Origin: Chionis minor
Taxonomy: Eukaryota; Chordata; Aves; Charadriiformes; Chionididae
Assembly: GCA_013398295.1 (NCBI GenBank)
Contig: VZSF01000857.1
Coordinates: 62,001 to 126,000, forward strand
Length of the DNA stretch: 64,000 nucleotides
Direction: 5' to 3'
Of the stretch, positions 59,001-64,000 are shown piece after piece (position 1 is the first letter of the stretch; each line of letters starts with the position of its first letter). The notes under the pieces are model-generated. The model ran no database searches, had not been told where the DNA came from, and saw nothing but the letters and a program-made list of their open reading frames with translations. The translations under genes were made by a program, and so were the position numbers.

Positions 59001-60037
59001 CCCAATTCTTGTTCACTCAGGAGAGGGTTTTTTTATTACTAGCAGCTCTGAGAGCATTTTGGCTGTGTGACAGAGGGTTCACGGACCATTGCCATCCCTC
59101 CCACGCACAAGACAGCCCTGTCCTGGCGGCCTCAGCAGCAAGTTCCCCGGAAGAACAGTTTGGGGACAGGCTGGGAGTCCTCATGGTGAAAGGACGTCAG
59201 CCTGGGCACGTCCTTCTGGGCCTTAGAGCTGCAGGGGCAGGAAAGCGGGTGATGCTCCAACCCCACAGGATGCTGCTGTTTCTGCAAGGCACAAGCAAAG
59301 CCTTTTGGGCAGGAGCTTAGTGTGCCCTGCTCTGTCTGCGGGTCTCCGCCGCCAACGCACTCGGCTTCAGAGCTCTGCCAGGTTAGAGCAAACGGGAATC
59401 ACCTCTCAGCCCCTTCCTTGCTGCAGGACCTCCCTGACACAGGGGTATCCACATTAGGGGATGGAATGCAGCCTCCCTCCAGGGCTCTGGGCATGCCTAT
59501 GACGAGCTGCAGAAAATAAAGTAAGTGGTTTCCAAGCACCAAAGGGAAACTGGGAGCCTTGCTGATGGTCCCAGCATGGTTCAGAGCTGCACAGCCCACA
59601 CCCTGCCAGCCTCAGAGCCTTCCTGTCAGTGTGGCACATGCCAGGCTAACCAGAGCAGCACCACGGCATCAGAAAGCAACAGCAGCAGGCAATAAAACTA
59701 CACGGATTGAGCCTGACTAGCACCTGCAGCACCCCAGCCTGCTGCCCAGCACAACAGCCCTCACATCCCAGAGAAGGCATTCGAGCCCTGATGCGGGAAA
59801 CATCTTCTGGCTTCCTGGTTTCCACACGGGGATGGATGCCTGGAGGTGCCTGCGGCACTCTCAGGGTCACAGCCACCCCCGTGGGCGGGGACAGGCCCTC
59901 ACTGCTCCTCCTGCCACCCCCACCCACGGCACAGGAGAGGGCATCTCAGCCTTGCTTACCCGGGAGCGATGGACAGGGTTGTCAAAGTCCGTTCCTTCCG
60001 GGGCCAGCAGCAGCCAGCCACCATAAATGGGTTTGGC
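1210..60037 (-). CDS. MPRIP: MPRIP gene, 15 coding exons (partial at both ends)
   Basis: MPRIP is a scaffold on actin filaments. It binds RhoA and the myosin-binding subunit of myosin phosphatase, and so brings the phosphatase to stress fibres to limit myosin light-chain phosphorylation (established for the family). Seen here: two PH domains in separate exon groups, a Ser/Pro-rich linker between them, an Arg/Glu-rich segment, then long coiled coil. Recognisable landmarks are [20 protein letters not shown] (PH1), [12 protein letters not shown] (linker), [13 protein letters not shown] and [12 protein letters not shown] (PH2), and [12 protein letters not shown] before the coiled coil. The coding join on the minus strand is 59960-60037, 57789-57854, 35594-35745, 32432-32516, 27741-27951, 26211-26727, 20090-20231, 19448-19564, 16837-16893, 15358-15426, 15042-15131, 14509-14618, 9145-9730, 8114-8230, 1210-5079. 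Phases agree at all 14 junctions and no stop occurs in 2089 codons. The usual exon 1 and the C-terminal exons are outside the window. The paralogue TRIOBP is less likely given the two-PH layout and residue-level match to MPRIP. Confidence 0.97.
5080..8113. other. MPRIP intron 3034 nt
   Basis: The 5080-5900 part is very rich in T and A homopolymers and TTTGG / CAAAA short repeats (5226-5297, 5526-5561, 5799-5830), with one N at 5558. The 6120-6760 part is GC-rich with open frames in several frames on both strands, none recognisable. The remaining sequence is unremarkable. Confidence 0.7.
5226..5561. repeat. T-rich simple repeats with one N
   Basis: It includes (TTTGG)n at about 5264-5282, a T run of about 17 at 5281-5297 and a T run of more than 20 at 5536-5561 broken by N at 5558. 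The N probably marks uncertain homopolymer length. Confidence 0.8.
8114..8230 (-). CDS. MPRIP: MPRIP exon: first coiled-coil segment (residues 761-799)
   Basis: The exon is 117 nt, phase 0 at both ends. The acceptor is GTCCCTCCAG and the donor is CAG|GTAGGA. It encodes [30 protein letters not shown] and SAREGYVLQ, a heptad-type coiled coil. Because it ends in phase 0 it can join either the giant exon at 5079 or the next exon left of the window; the latter would give the short isoform. Confidence 0.96.
8231..9144. other. MPRIP intron 914 nt
   Basis: No repeat or gene is recognised. An AT-richer stretch at about 8405-8450 with TTAGTTTAATTCG could be conserved non-coding sequence, but nothing in this window can test that. 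Confidence 0.6.
9145..9730 (-). CDS. MPRIP: MPRIP exon: charged central region (residues 565-760)
   Basis: The exon is 586 nt: one base completing Ser565, then 195 codons, ending in phase 0. The acceptor is CTCACAG and the donor is GAG|GTAAAG. It encodes [20 protein letters not shown], a Glu-rich stretch, [57 protein letters not shown], then [20 protein letters not shown] and HLTTLLEKE. Dense Arg/Glu and no predicted fold except helix. In human MPRIP this region leads into the RhoA-binding and coiled-coil part (family knowledge). Confidence 0.96.
12417..12798 (+). mobile_element. CR1 LINE 3' fragment (ORF2 end and 3' UTR)
   Basis: Read on the plus strand, 12413-12670 encodes the end of CR1 ORF2, with [40 protein letters not shown] and [13 protein letters not shown]. 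This is the region after the reverse transcriptase domain. An extra A near 12665 shifts the frame to an early stop, so the copy is dead. The 3' UTR follows (GGTGATCTTGAAGGTCTCTTCCAACCC) and the element ends in three copies of ATTCTATG at about 12776-12798. CR1 insertions are 5'-truncated and end in this short tandem repeat rather than poly-A (established). It lies in the MPRIP intron 9731-14508, opposite to the gene. Confidence 0.93.
13349..13405 (+). repeat. 57-nt polypurine tract
   Basis: Uninterrupted A/G run: A-rich, then ten G with GGAGGAGGGGG, then A-rich again. Roughly mirror-symmetric, so it could form triplex (H-)DNA. It lies in an MPRIP intron. Confidence 0.8.
14509..14618 (-). CDS. 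MPRIP: MPRIP exon: end of PH domain 2 (residues 529-565)
   Basis: The exon is 110 nt, entering in phase 0 and ending on AG of Ser565. The acceptor is TCTCCCTAG and the donor is AAG|GTAAAG. It encodes [20 protein letters not shown] and [16 protein letters not shown]. Trp547 in RRNWIQTI is the conserved tryptophan of the PH C-terminal helix, so the second PH domain ends here. Confidence 0.96.
14619..15041. other. MPRIP intron 423 nt
   Basis: C-rich sequence with repeated CAGCACC/CACCC motifs near 14650-14770. I see no gene or known repeat. Confidence 0.6.
15042..15131 (-). CDS. MPRIP: MPRIP exon: PH domain 2 core (residues 499-528)
   Basis: The exon is 90 nt, phase 0 at both ends. The acceptor is CCTCTCCAG and the donor is CAC|GTAAGT. 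It encodes [20 protein letters not shown] and [10 protein letters not shown], the middle strands of the PH domain. It is separated from the preceding exon by only 226 nt of intron, the shortest in the window. Confidence 0.96.
15358..15426 (-). CDS. MPRIP: MPRIP exon: PH domain 2, strands 2-3 (residues 476-498)
   Basis: The exon is 69 nt, phase 0 at both ends. The acceptor is GTTTCCTAG and the donor is GAG|GTAAGC. It encodes [20 protein letters not shown] and AEE. The WxxxWFVL pattern is the second PH strand. Position 9 of this exon is Thr, where I recall Ala in the human protein. Confidence 0.96.
15427..16836. other. MPRIP intron 1410 nt
   Basis: An A-rich patch with an AATAATAATAAAAAAAA-type run lies at 15836-15853. 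No gene or recognised repeat otherwise. Confidence 0.6.
16837..16893 (-). CDS. MPRIP: MPRIP exon: start of PH domain 2 (residues 457-475)
   Basis: The exon is 57 nt, phase 0 at both ends. The acceptor is TTTCTTGCAG and the donor is CAG|GTGAGT. It encodes [19 protein letters not shown], the first strand and loop of the second PH domain. Too short to be seen as a stand-alone open frame, but fixed by homology and by both splice sites. Confidence 0.96.
16894..19447. other. MPRIP intron 2554 nt
   Basis: Mostly unique sequence. The 18680-19130 part is clearly AT-richer than its surroundings, with short homeobox-like and AATAAA-like words. No exon with matching splice sites was recognised. Confidence 0.6.
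19448..19564 (-). CDS. MPRIP: MPRIP exon: basic phospho-site linker (residues 418-456)
   Basis: The exon is 117 nt, phase 0 at both ends. The acceptor is TTTACACAG and the donor is ACG|GTGAGC. It encodes [20 protein letters not shown] followed by [19 protein letters not shown]. The [11 protein letters not shown] element fits basophilic kinase sites (R-x-x-S, AKT/PKA type), a plausible control point just before PH2; that role is inferred from the motif only. Confidence 0.96.
19565..20089. other. MPRIP intron 525 nt
   Basis: A T run (about eight) at 19701-19708. I see nothing else of note. Confidence 0.6.
20090..20231 (-). CDS. MPRIP: MPRIP exon: linker (residues 370-417)
   Basis: The exon is 142 nt: one base completing Arg370, then 47 codons, ending in phase 0. 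The acceptor is TTTTCCAG and the donor is CGG|GTAAGC. It encodes [20 protein letters not shown], then a Ser/Ala-rich stretch and [15 protein letters not shown]. The first 20 residues are nearly the same as I recall in human MPRIP; the middle part differs, as expected for a disordered linker. Confidence 0.96.
20232..26210. other. MPRIP intron 5979 nt
   Basis: It contains an A-rich run at about 22063-22095 and a possible regulatory pocket at 25820-25925 with a perfect C/EBP-type palindrome (separate entry). GC-rich open frames at 24900-25830 show no recognisable protein. Confidence 0.6.
25855..25864. promoter_or_regulatory. C/EBP-type palindrome
   Basis: GTTGCGTAAC matches the C/EBP and PAR-bZIP consensus RTTGCGYAAY at every position. 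It lies in an AT-richer pocket (25820-25925) containing CTCATTAGG and CCTAATTAATGG inside an otherwise GC-rich intron, which is the look of a conserved enhancer. Confidence 0.35.
26211..26727 (-). CDS. MPRIP: MPRIP exon, long form: linker plus 119-codon extension (residues 198-370)
   Basis: The exon is 517 nt, entering after one base of Asp198 and ending on AG of Arg370. The acceptor is TGTCCTTTAG and the donor is AAG|GTAAGG, a strong site. The first part (to 26568) encodes [26 protein letters not shown] and [12 protein letters not shown], the known linker. The second part (26211-26567) encodes an additional basic, Ser-rich segment including [20 protein letters not shown] and [11 protein letters not shown]. 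An internal donor at 26567-26562 (CAG|GTACAG) in the same phase allows the second part to be left out; see the separate entry. The open frame of 119 codons ending exactly on a strong in-phase donor supports real coding use. Confidence 0.9.
26568..26727 (-). CDS. MPRIP: MPRIP exon, short form using internal donor (residues 198-250 plus split Arg)
   Basis: Same acceptor as the long form. Splicing at the internal donor CAG|GTACAG gives a 160-nt exon ending on AG, so Arg is completed by the A that opens the exon at 20231. The junction then reads [14 protein letters not shown], which is the arrangement I recall for the common mammalian MPRIP protein. The short form is therefore probably the major one. 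The internal donor is weaker by consensus than the distal GTAAGG. Confidence 0.8.
26728..27740. other. MPRIP intron 1013 nt
   Basis: GC-rich unique sequence. I see no gene, repeat or regulatory match worth naming. Confidence 0.6.
27741..27951 (-). CDS. MPRIP: MPRIP exon: Ser/Pro linker (residues 128-198)
   Basis: The exon is 211 nt, phase 0 to phase 1; the GAC codon for Asp198 is split. The acceptor is TTCTCTGTAG and the donor is AAG|GTGAGG. It encodes [20 protein letters not shown] and continues through TLWQEEM and [10 protein letters not shown] to LDSKE. The composition is typical of a disordered linker with SP motifs. It matches the human MPRIP linker in order, but the poly-Ser run I recall from mammals is shortened here to SSN (recollection, not an alignment). 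Confidence 0.95.
27952..32431. other. MPRIP intron 4480 nt
   Basis: It holds the old CR1-like fragment at 29738-29826, AT-rich patches at 29070-29165 and 29860-29960 (with ATATATTTTTATATAT), and a perfect CArG word at 31080-31089. No exon was recognised. Confidence 0.6.
29738..29826 (+). mobile_element. Probable old CR1 3' end fragment
   Basis: Plus strand. The run GGGGTCAGACCAGGCAATCTCC followed by AAGGGTCCTTCCAACCTCAAC resembles the last 60-70 nt of CR1 3' UTRs, but the ATTCTATG tail is lost and the element is diverged. It lies in the intron between 27952 and 32431. A chance match is unlikely but possible. Confidence 0.55.
32432..32516 (-). CDS. MPRIP: MPRIP exon: end of PH domain 1 plus basic tail (residues 99-127)
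   Basis: The exon is 85 nt: one base to complete Gly99, then 28 codons. The donor is CAG|GTAACC. It supplies Trp100 of the C-terminal PH helix ([10 protein letters not shown]), the diagnostic tryptophan of PH domains. Next comes the very basic [15 protein letters not shown]. Residues 116-121 match a classical monopartite nuclear-localisation signal core (see findings). Confidence 0.96.
32517..35593. other. MPRIP intron 3077 nt
   Basis: It contains a perfect 17-nt tandem duplication at 34318-34351. The remainder is GC-rich unique sequence without recognised genes. Confidence 0.6.
34318..34351 (+). repeat. 17-nt perfect tandem duplication
   Basis: GGAGGATGTTTCTAGGT at 34318-34334 is repeated exactly at 34335-34351. 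Confidence 0.9.
35594..35745 (-). CDS. MPRIP: MPRIP exon: PH domain 1 core (residues 49-99)
   Basis: The exon is 152 nt, entering in phase 0 and ending after two bases of the Gly99 codon. The donor is CGG|GTGAGT. It encodes [20 protein letters not shown] and then the stretch through [15 protein letters not shown] and the start of the C-terminal helix (KEIISG). This order of strands followed by helix is the usual PH topology. The Gly99 codon is completed by the first base of the next exon. Confidence 0.96.
41925..41968 (+). repeat. 22-nt perfect tandem duplication
   Basis: AGCTGCCTGCGAACTGGCCG plus CA occurs at 41925-41946 and again, without change, at 41947-41968. It lies in the large intron close to the CpG-rich patch. 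Confidence 0.9.
42176..42198. promoter_or_regulatory. CArG box next to E2F-type site in CpG-rich patch
   Basis: CCTTATATGG at 42176-42185 is a perfect SRF consensus, CC(A/T)6GG. TTTTCGCGCC at 42189-42198 fits the E2F consensus. The surrounding 42090-42260 sequence is CpG-rich. SRF with MRTF drives many actin-cytoskeleton genes, and MPRIP is one such cytoskeletal gene. A role as an intronic enhancer or promoter is inference. Confidence 0.4.
42646..42760 (+). repeat. Imperfect direct repeat, 72-nt period
   Basis: The core GCTCTTTGGGGACCAAAG followed by (T/C)AAAAGCCCAGCACC occurs from 42648 and again from 42720. The two copies differ at only a few bases over about 42 nt, so the duplication is fairly recent. 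Confidence 0.85.
48213..48259 (+). repeat. 23-nt duplication interrupted by a single N
   Basis: CCCTGGAGGCTGGGAGGGAGC and the next two bases (48213-48235) are followed by N at 48236 and then by the identical 23 nt (48237-48259). An exact copy on both sides of one N suggests an assembly join of overlapping ends rather than a true tandem repeat. Confidence 0.85.
48248..48319 (+). repeat. G-rich tract, potential G-quadruplex
   Basis: At least seven runs of three or more G within about 70 nt on the plus strand, separated by short loops. The MPRIP pre-mRNA would carry the C-rich strand here. Confidence 0.6.
48370..48379 (+). promoter_or_regulatory. MEF2-type site with nearby CAGCTG E-box
   Basis: TTAAAAATAG at 48370-48379 fits the MEF2 consensus YTA(A/T)4TAR, and CAGCTG at 48431-48436 is a muscle-type E-box. 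Both words are short, so the assignment is weak without conservation. Confidence 0.3.
49091..49157 (+). repeat. 67-nt polypurine (GAAAAA)n-like tract
   Basis: Uninterrupted A/G run made of GGAAAAA and GAAAAAA-like units. The transcribed MPRIP strand carries the pyrimidine complement, which can mimic a polypyrimidine tract. Confidence 0.8.
57789..57854 (-). CDS. MPRIP: MPRIP exon: PH domain 1, strands 2-3 (residues 27-48)
   Basis: The exon is 66 nt, phase 0 to phase 0. The acceptor ends in TTGCAG and the donor is ATG|GTAAGT, close to ideal. It encodes [20 protein letters not shown] followed by EM, the typical KWxxRxF.L strand pair of a PH domain with basic residues in the beta1-beta2 loop region. 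It is followed by the longest intron in the window (22,043 nt). Skipping it would keep frame but destroy the PH fold, so it should be constitutive. Confidence 0.96.
57855..59959. other. MPRIP intron 2105 nt
   Basis: One T-rich run at 58677-58690. No other feature is recognised. Confidence 0.6.
59960..60037 (-). CDS. MPRIP: MPRIP exon: start of PH domain 1 (residues 1-26)
   Basis: The exon is 78 nt, phase 0 to phase 0. The acceptor is TTTCTTTGCAG and the donor is CGG|GTAAGC. It encodes [20 protein letters not shown] and the following PVHRSR, which form the first beta strands of the amino-terminal PH domain; Trp8 lies in the conserved first strand. In MPRIP this PH domain lies next to the actin-binding N-terminal region (family knowledge). 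Because it starts in phase 0 right after an expected Gln codon, it can accept either the usual exon 1, which is outside the window, or the candidate exon at 61820-61855. Confidence 0.96.
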
Positions 60038-61819
60038 CTGCAAAGAAACAGCAGAGAAACACATCAGGCGCAGAAGAAACCAGCTCACCATGGACCAGCA
60101 CGGCGGGGGATCGATGGCCAGGGACGAGGGGAAACCGCACCAGCCCCCAGCACGAAGGTAGCGGCATGAATTCAGGCTCCTGCAGGAGTTCGGGCTCCTG
60201 CACACAGGCAAACTCAGCCCTGCCAGGGCAGGGAACACGCTACTCGATGACAACCTGTGGTGTTGCATACACCGCATGCAAACGGAACTGAGAAGAGGAC
60301 TCGGGAGGAGGTAAAACCCCAGCCACAAACACCTAACTCAGCTGTTTTGCATGGCACCGTGCCGAGAGCACCAACCTCCCGGATACTGCCAAGCTGCAGA
60401 GCCCATCCCCGCTGACAGCTCTTCCCCTCGCCATCGGCAGCGTGCCTCTACTCCAACACAAAAACATACTCCAAAGAAGAGCTTGATGTTTCCCTTTTGT
60501 TAATTAAGAGAGGAAAAACTACCCAGCGCTGGCAGTTCTCCAGCTCGCAGCCGCTTCCCGTGCCGTGCACATCCAGCACCCGTATCCTCGCAGGGCCAGC
60601 CCCTGCCAGCCCGCTCCTCCCCGCCAGCAGCTTCCAGCAGCCCACAGCCGAGCACGCGGGAAGGTCAGAGCCAGACGGAGGGAAAACAGCTCATTCAGCC
60701 GGCTGGGAAGAGAAAGGGAAAGAATACCCGGAAAGAAATGCCTTACAGCACTGCCATTTATCAGTGGAAAAAAAAATATCCAGGCTCTTTCCACCAAGCG
60801 GTTTGGGCTCAGAAGTGGCCGGCGTGAAGCAGACCCACACCACGGTGAGCAGTGGGATGGGGATGGGCACCGGGTATGTCCTCCCCCACAAAGTCCTATG
60901 GGCACTGCTCCTGCTGCCTGTCAAGCTGCCAACTATTAGCCAACGCCATTCCTGGCAAGGGCTGAGGCCAAATCCTGGTGCAAGAGTGGTGAGACATTGC
61001 CACACCGGCGAGGCGGCTCTGCAGAGGTACCGAGACAGGCCAGGAGGGAGGAAACCCAAGGCAGATCCAGCTTCAGGAGCCCCTAGGTCCAGGGACGCTG
61101 CTTTCCACCATGAAACATCCACACACGTCCAGCCCAGCCTGGCCATACAGGGACAAGGATACACGTTCCCAGCTCCTCTCAAAATTATTTGGTTAATCTT
61201 GTCGCTTTCATTCCTTCCTTTTTTTTTTTTTTTTTCCTTAAAGCTTAAAACTGTTTCCAATTTGGTACCTCCCCTGGATTCCTCCTGCCAGTTTCTGTGG
61301 TTTTGTAATGTTAAAAAAAAAAAAGTTTCCCCTCTGGAAAAATCCCTGCAAACAATAGAAGAAACTGCCTATGCACCAAAAACTGTCAAATGCATGAAGC
61401 ACTGAGTAAGCAAACTGGAAACAAGCCGGAGGAGCCCTTTTACTGTTTATAAAGTGAAAAGAAATAACAAAATATCTTACCCCCCCCCACAACGTGACAC
61501 ATCAGCTCTAGGTGTTGCTCTCCCAGCAGCTGGGAAAACAGGATTTGAGAAGACCTTCCGTCCTTCCTTCCCCCTCTCTTAAAAGGGGATTAAAACCAAT
61601 GAGAACGGAATGCTGGGAGCGGGATCCAATTTTGGGGAGCTGCTTCCCTCTTTCCCAGGGGCCCGGGACACCCCTGCGCCCTCCAGTTCCCACGACCAGC
61701 ACCAGCCTCACCCACGCCTGGGGGGTACCACACAGAAGGGCACCCCACCAGCACCGCAGCCCCCAGCCCTCCCCAGGTTGGGCCGGGAGCCCCTCGCCCC
61801 CCTGCCCCAGCCCACTCAC
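60038..61819. other. Intron between candidate first exon and first PH exon
   Basis: If the exon at 61820 is used, this is its 1782-nt intron; otherwise it is part of the longer first intron. It has T runs at 61218-61236 and an A run at 61313-61324, and a C run at about 61482-61490. No other coding exon is seen. Confidence 0.55.
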
Positions 61820-62060
61820 CTGGGCGCTGGCGCCCTGCTCGCCCGTGGCCCCCATGCCACCCCCCAGCCGTGGCAGTGCCCGCTCTGCGCCCGGCCCCGT
61901 GCCGCCCACGCCGCGGGGTGAGCCGTGCTCCGCCACTCCCCCGGCGCACCCCACCGGCAGCCCGCCCCGCGCCCCCACCCAAAGGCATCCGTGACGCATC
62001 CGTGCCCACGCCAGGGGAGGACTTTGGAGCGGGGGCTCCCATCACACCAGGATGTGGCCA
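61640..62060 (-). promoter_or_regulatory. CpG-dense block, candidate alternative MPRIP promoter
   Basis: The block, densest at 61820-62010, has many CpG dinucleotides in a genome otherwise poor in them, no TATA box upstream of the candidate exon, and G/C boxes such as CCGCCC-like runs. A near-direct repeat GCATCCGTGAC / GCATCCGTGCC lies at about 61988-62009. It surrounds the 12-codon frame at 61820-61855 on the strand of MPRIP. CpG islands without TATA are typical vertebrate promoters; use as a promoter here is inference. Confidence 0.5.
61820..61855 (-). CDS. MPRIP: Candidate alternative first coding exon of MPRIP (12 codons)
   Basis: Seen: on the minus strand an ATG at 61855-61853 in good Kozak context (G at -3, G at +4) opens a 12-codon reading frame, MGATGEQGASAQ. 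It ends at CAG followed by a consensus donor GTGAGT at 61819-61814. Phase is 0, which matches the start of the first PH exon at 60037, and the last residue is Gln, as in the usual MPRIP exon 1. The frame stays open upstream to an ATG at 61999, so a longer N-terminus is possible. The exon sits in a CpG-dense block. Inference: a transcript starting here would give MPRIP a short acidic/small-residue N-terminus in place of the usual Cys-containing one. No transcript evidence is available, and chance cannot be excluded. Confidence 0.5.
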
Positions 62061-64000
62061 CAGCCACTCGTATGCCCTGGGCAGGGCCGCTGGTAACGGC
62101 CTTTCCCATATTTCTCTTCTGTTTTACAGGGGGGAAAAGCAAAACTGCAAATAGAAAACGAAAGATGACCCAGCAGAGAGCTGGGAAGTGCCTTCAATGG
62201 GTGACTGTGGCAGGGAAGAGGGGGGTGTCCCCAAACTCCCACAAGAGGCACTTGCGGTGAGCCCTGAGCAACCGGCTCCGGTGCTTGAGAAGATACTGAG
62301 TGGCCTTCACCACCTGGGAATGAGGAAGAGGATGACAGCGAAGGCAGGACGCGGCGTCCCCAGTGCTTGCTACCACCACACTAAGGTGGCACCCCGAGGA
62401 GCCCTCGGCGGCGACGCCATGGGCAACCAAGCCACTTGCAGGGCTCAGCCCTCCTCCATCCCCTCAATTTCCCTGCCGTGCCACCGCACGGCCAAGCGCT
62501 CAACCCAGCAGAGCCCCATGACCAAAATCTCTCCCCGACACAAGCCACAGCACAACAACCCTCCTGGCAGGACCGTCCCATGCCACCCCACGCACCCCAC
62601 TGCACCCCAGCAGCGTCCAGCCCCACACAGCCCCCGCTGGGACAGGCAGCGGGCAAGTCCAAGTGCCACACGGGGGATGAAGTAACCGTGAAACCCAACC
62701 AGGGGACACCATCACCAGGGTCACCAGCGAGCAGCCTTCACCCAGTATTACAGGCGTGAAGCCCTGCCCCACCTCAGCAGACATTATTTTGCCCTTAGCT
62801 ACTCCAATTTTGGCTCAACTGACCATATATAAAGCACTGAGCACCTGAAATACATGCCCTTAACATAGAGCACGGTCATTTCTTTACCAGTGTCATAAAA
62901 AAGCACCAGTGGGCTATACTTATTTCGGCAGAAGCGTTCAATTTCAGATACTGAAACCAAAATAGCTGAAAGGTATGAGTTAGAGCCAGCCGGCATGGGC
63001 AGCCTGGTTCCACCTGCCAACAGATGAACGCTCAGAGCGCTCTTTAAAGCCAAACCAAAACAAGCTACTGCTAAAACCAAGCAAATGCCCGGAAAGGTAC
63101 AAGCCTAAATAAAAGGGATAAGAAGTAGCACACAAAGTGTCTGAAATAAACCCATCACACCTGCATTGGAATGGCCCTGCTGAAGTGAGGTTTAAAATAA
63201 ACCCGGTCGACGCCACTGCGAGAGGCAGGTCCAGAGGAACGTTACCGCACTGGGATGGAGCTGGAACTGCCCGTCGCTCCACACCAGCTCAGCTTCCTCC
63301 AGACAGCTCAGGGAGAGGATGAAAACGCAACAACCTGCACTGAGCAAAAACCTCAGAGCAAAAACTTCCCCCGTCCAAGCAGATCAGTCCAACCTCACGT
63401 TAAGGGGCAGCGTTAGGGCAACGCCAGGGTTCCCTGGATGCCTTTGACCACGGGGAGGGAGCCCCGTCGGCCTCCCGTGCACTCCGGCGGTGTCTGAAGG
63501 GCAGCTCCAGGTGGTTTCCCTGCAGGTAGCAGCCACACAGGATGCTCGGGAACTGGGCAGCTTTGCTTTTATCCAGACGGTACCTGGCCGAAGGGTGAGC
63601 CACAAGGTGACATGGGGGAGCAGAGCGGAGGGCAGCCGCTGGCAGTGCGATGCATCCACGTCTGGGGTGGGGCGAGGCGACGCTCCCAGGGCGGGCAGGA
63701 AGAGGAGAGCCGGTTCCTCCAGCACGGCTCGCAGTGACGAAGCCAACCACCCGCCACGACCTCGGCGGGGAGGTGCAGAAGCTGCTGCCTCGCTGCTCCG
63801 GGAGCAATCTGCAGGCTCTTCGCCACCCAAAAAAAAGCAATACAGCCACAGCGTCCTCCAGAGGCACCACCGTGCGTGGGGTGCAGCCGGGCTGGAGCCC
63901 CACAGTGCCTGGTCCCGTCCCGTGGGATTGGCAGAGGCTGACTCAGACAACAACGTCACTGCTCCGCTTCCTGTCGCACCTCTGGGAACGCCCAGGTATC
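62060..64000. other. Upstream region / first MPRIP intron (partial)
   Basis: No sequence resembling the usual MPRIP exon 1 is present on the minus strand. The 62780-63180 part is AT-rich, the 63400-63960 part GC-rich. Open frames here have no recognisable product. Confidence 0.6.

Noticed and set aside
1..64000. CRISPR arrays, operons, phage or plasmid genes, tRNA or rRNA genes
   Set aside because: None seen on either strand. The sequence is vertebrate intron and exon; small RNAs without clear motifs cannot be excluded by eye.

Overview
The window is vertebrate nuclear DNA, most likely from a bird. The evidence is a split gene with GT/AG introns, three 3'-end remnants of CR1 LINEs (the dominant avian retrotransposon) including the typical (ATTCTATG)n tail, and a compact GC-rich intronic background. 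No bacterial, plasmid or phage features are present. Species cannot be named from the sequence.

Almost the whole window is one gene read on the minus strand: MPRIP (myosin phosphatase Rho-interacting protein, p116Rip/M-RIP). I could place 15 consecutive coding exons from 60037 down to 1210. Every junction keeps phase, giving 6267 nt or 2089 codons without a stop. Residue numbers below count the first Ala of the 59960-60037 exon as residue 1. Exons 59960-60037, 57789-57854, 35594-35745 and 32432-32516 encode the first PH domain. Exons 27741-27951, 26211-26727, 20090-20231 and 19448-19564 encode a Ser/Pro-rich linker. Exons 16837-16893, 15358-15426, 15042-15131 and 14509-14618 encode the second PH domain. 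Exons 9145-9730 and 8114-8230 encode the charged segment and the start of the coiled coil. One giant exon, 1210-5079, encodes 1290 residues of mostly coiled coil. The C-terminal exons that bind the myosin phosphatase targeting subunit lie left of position 1. The usual first exon of MPRIP was not found and should lie right of 64000.

Three points of gene structure stand out. (1) The 3870-nt exon is phase 0 at both ends and can be skipped cleanly, which would give the short, commonly described isoform; its own donor is very weak. (2) Exon 26211-26727 has an internal donor in the same phase, so 119 codons can be included or removed. (3) A CpG-dense block at about 61640-62060 holds a short ORF with a good Kozak start and a consensus donor that splices in phase to the first PH exon, so it is a candidate alternative promoter and first exon.

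The rest is intron. The 22-kb intron 35746-57788 contains a CpG-rich patch with a perfect SRF (CArG) site beside an E2F-type site, a MEF2-type site, G-rich and polypurine tracts, short tandem duplications and one single-N assembly join. I found no convincing second protein gene, tRNA, rRNA, CRISPR array or undescribed multi-gene system. Many long open frames exist, but they are explained by high GC content or by antisense reading of coiled-coil codons.
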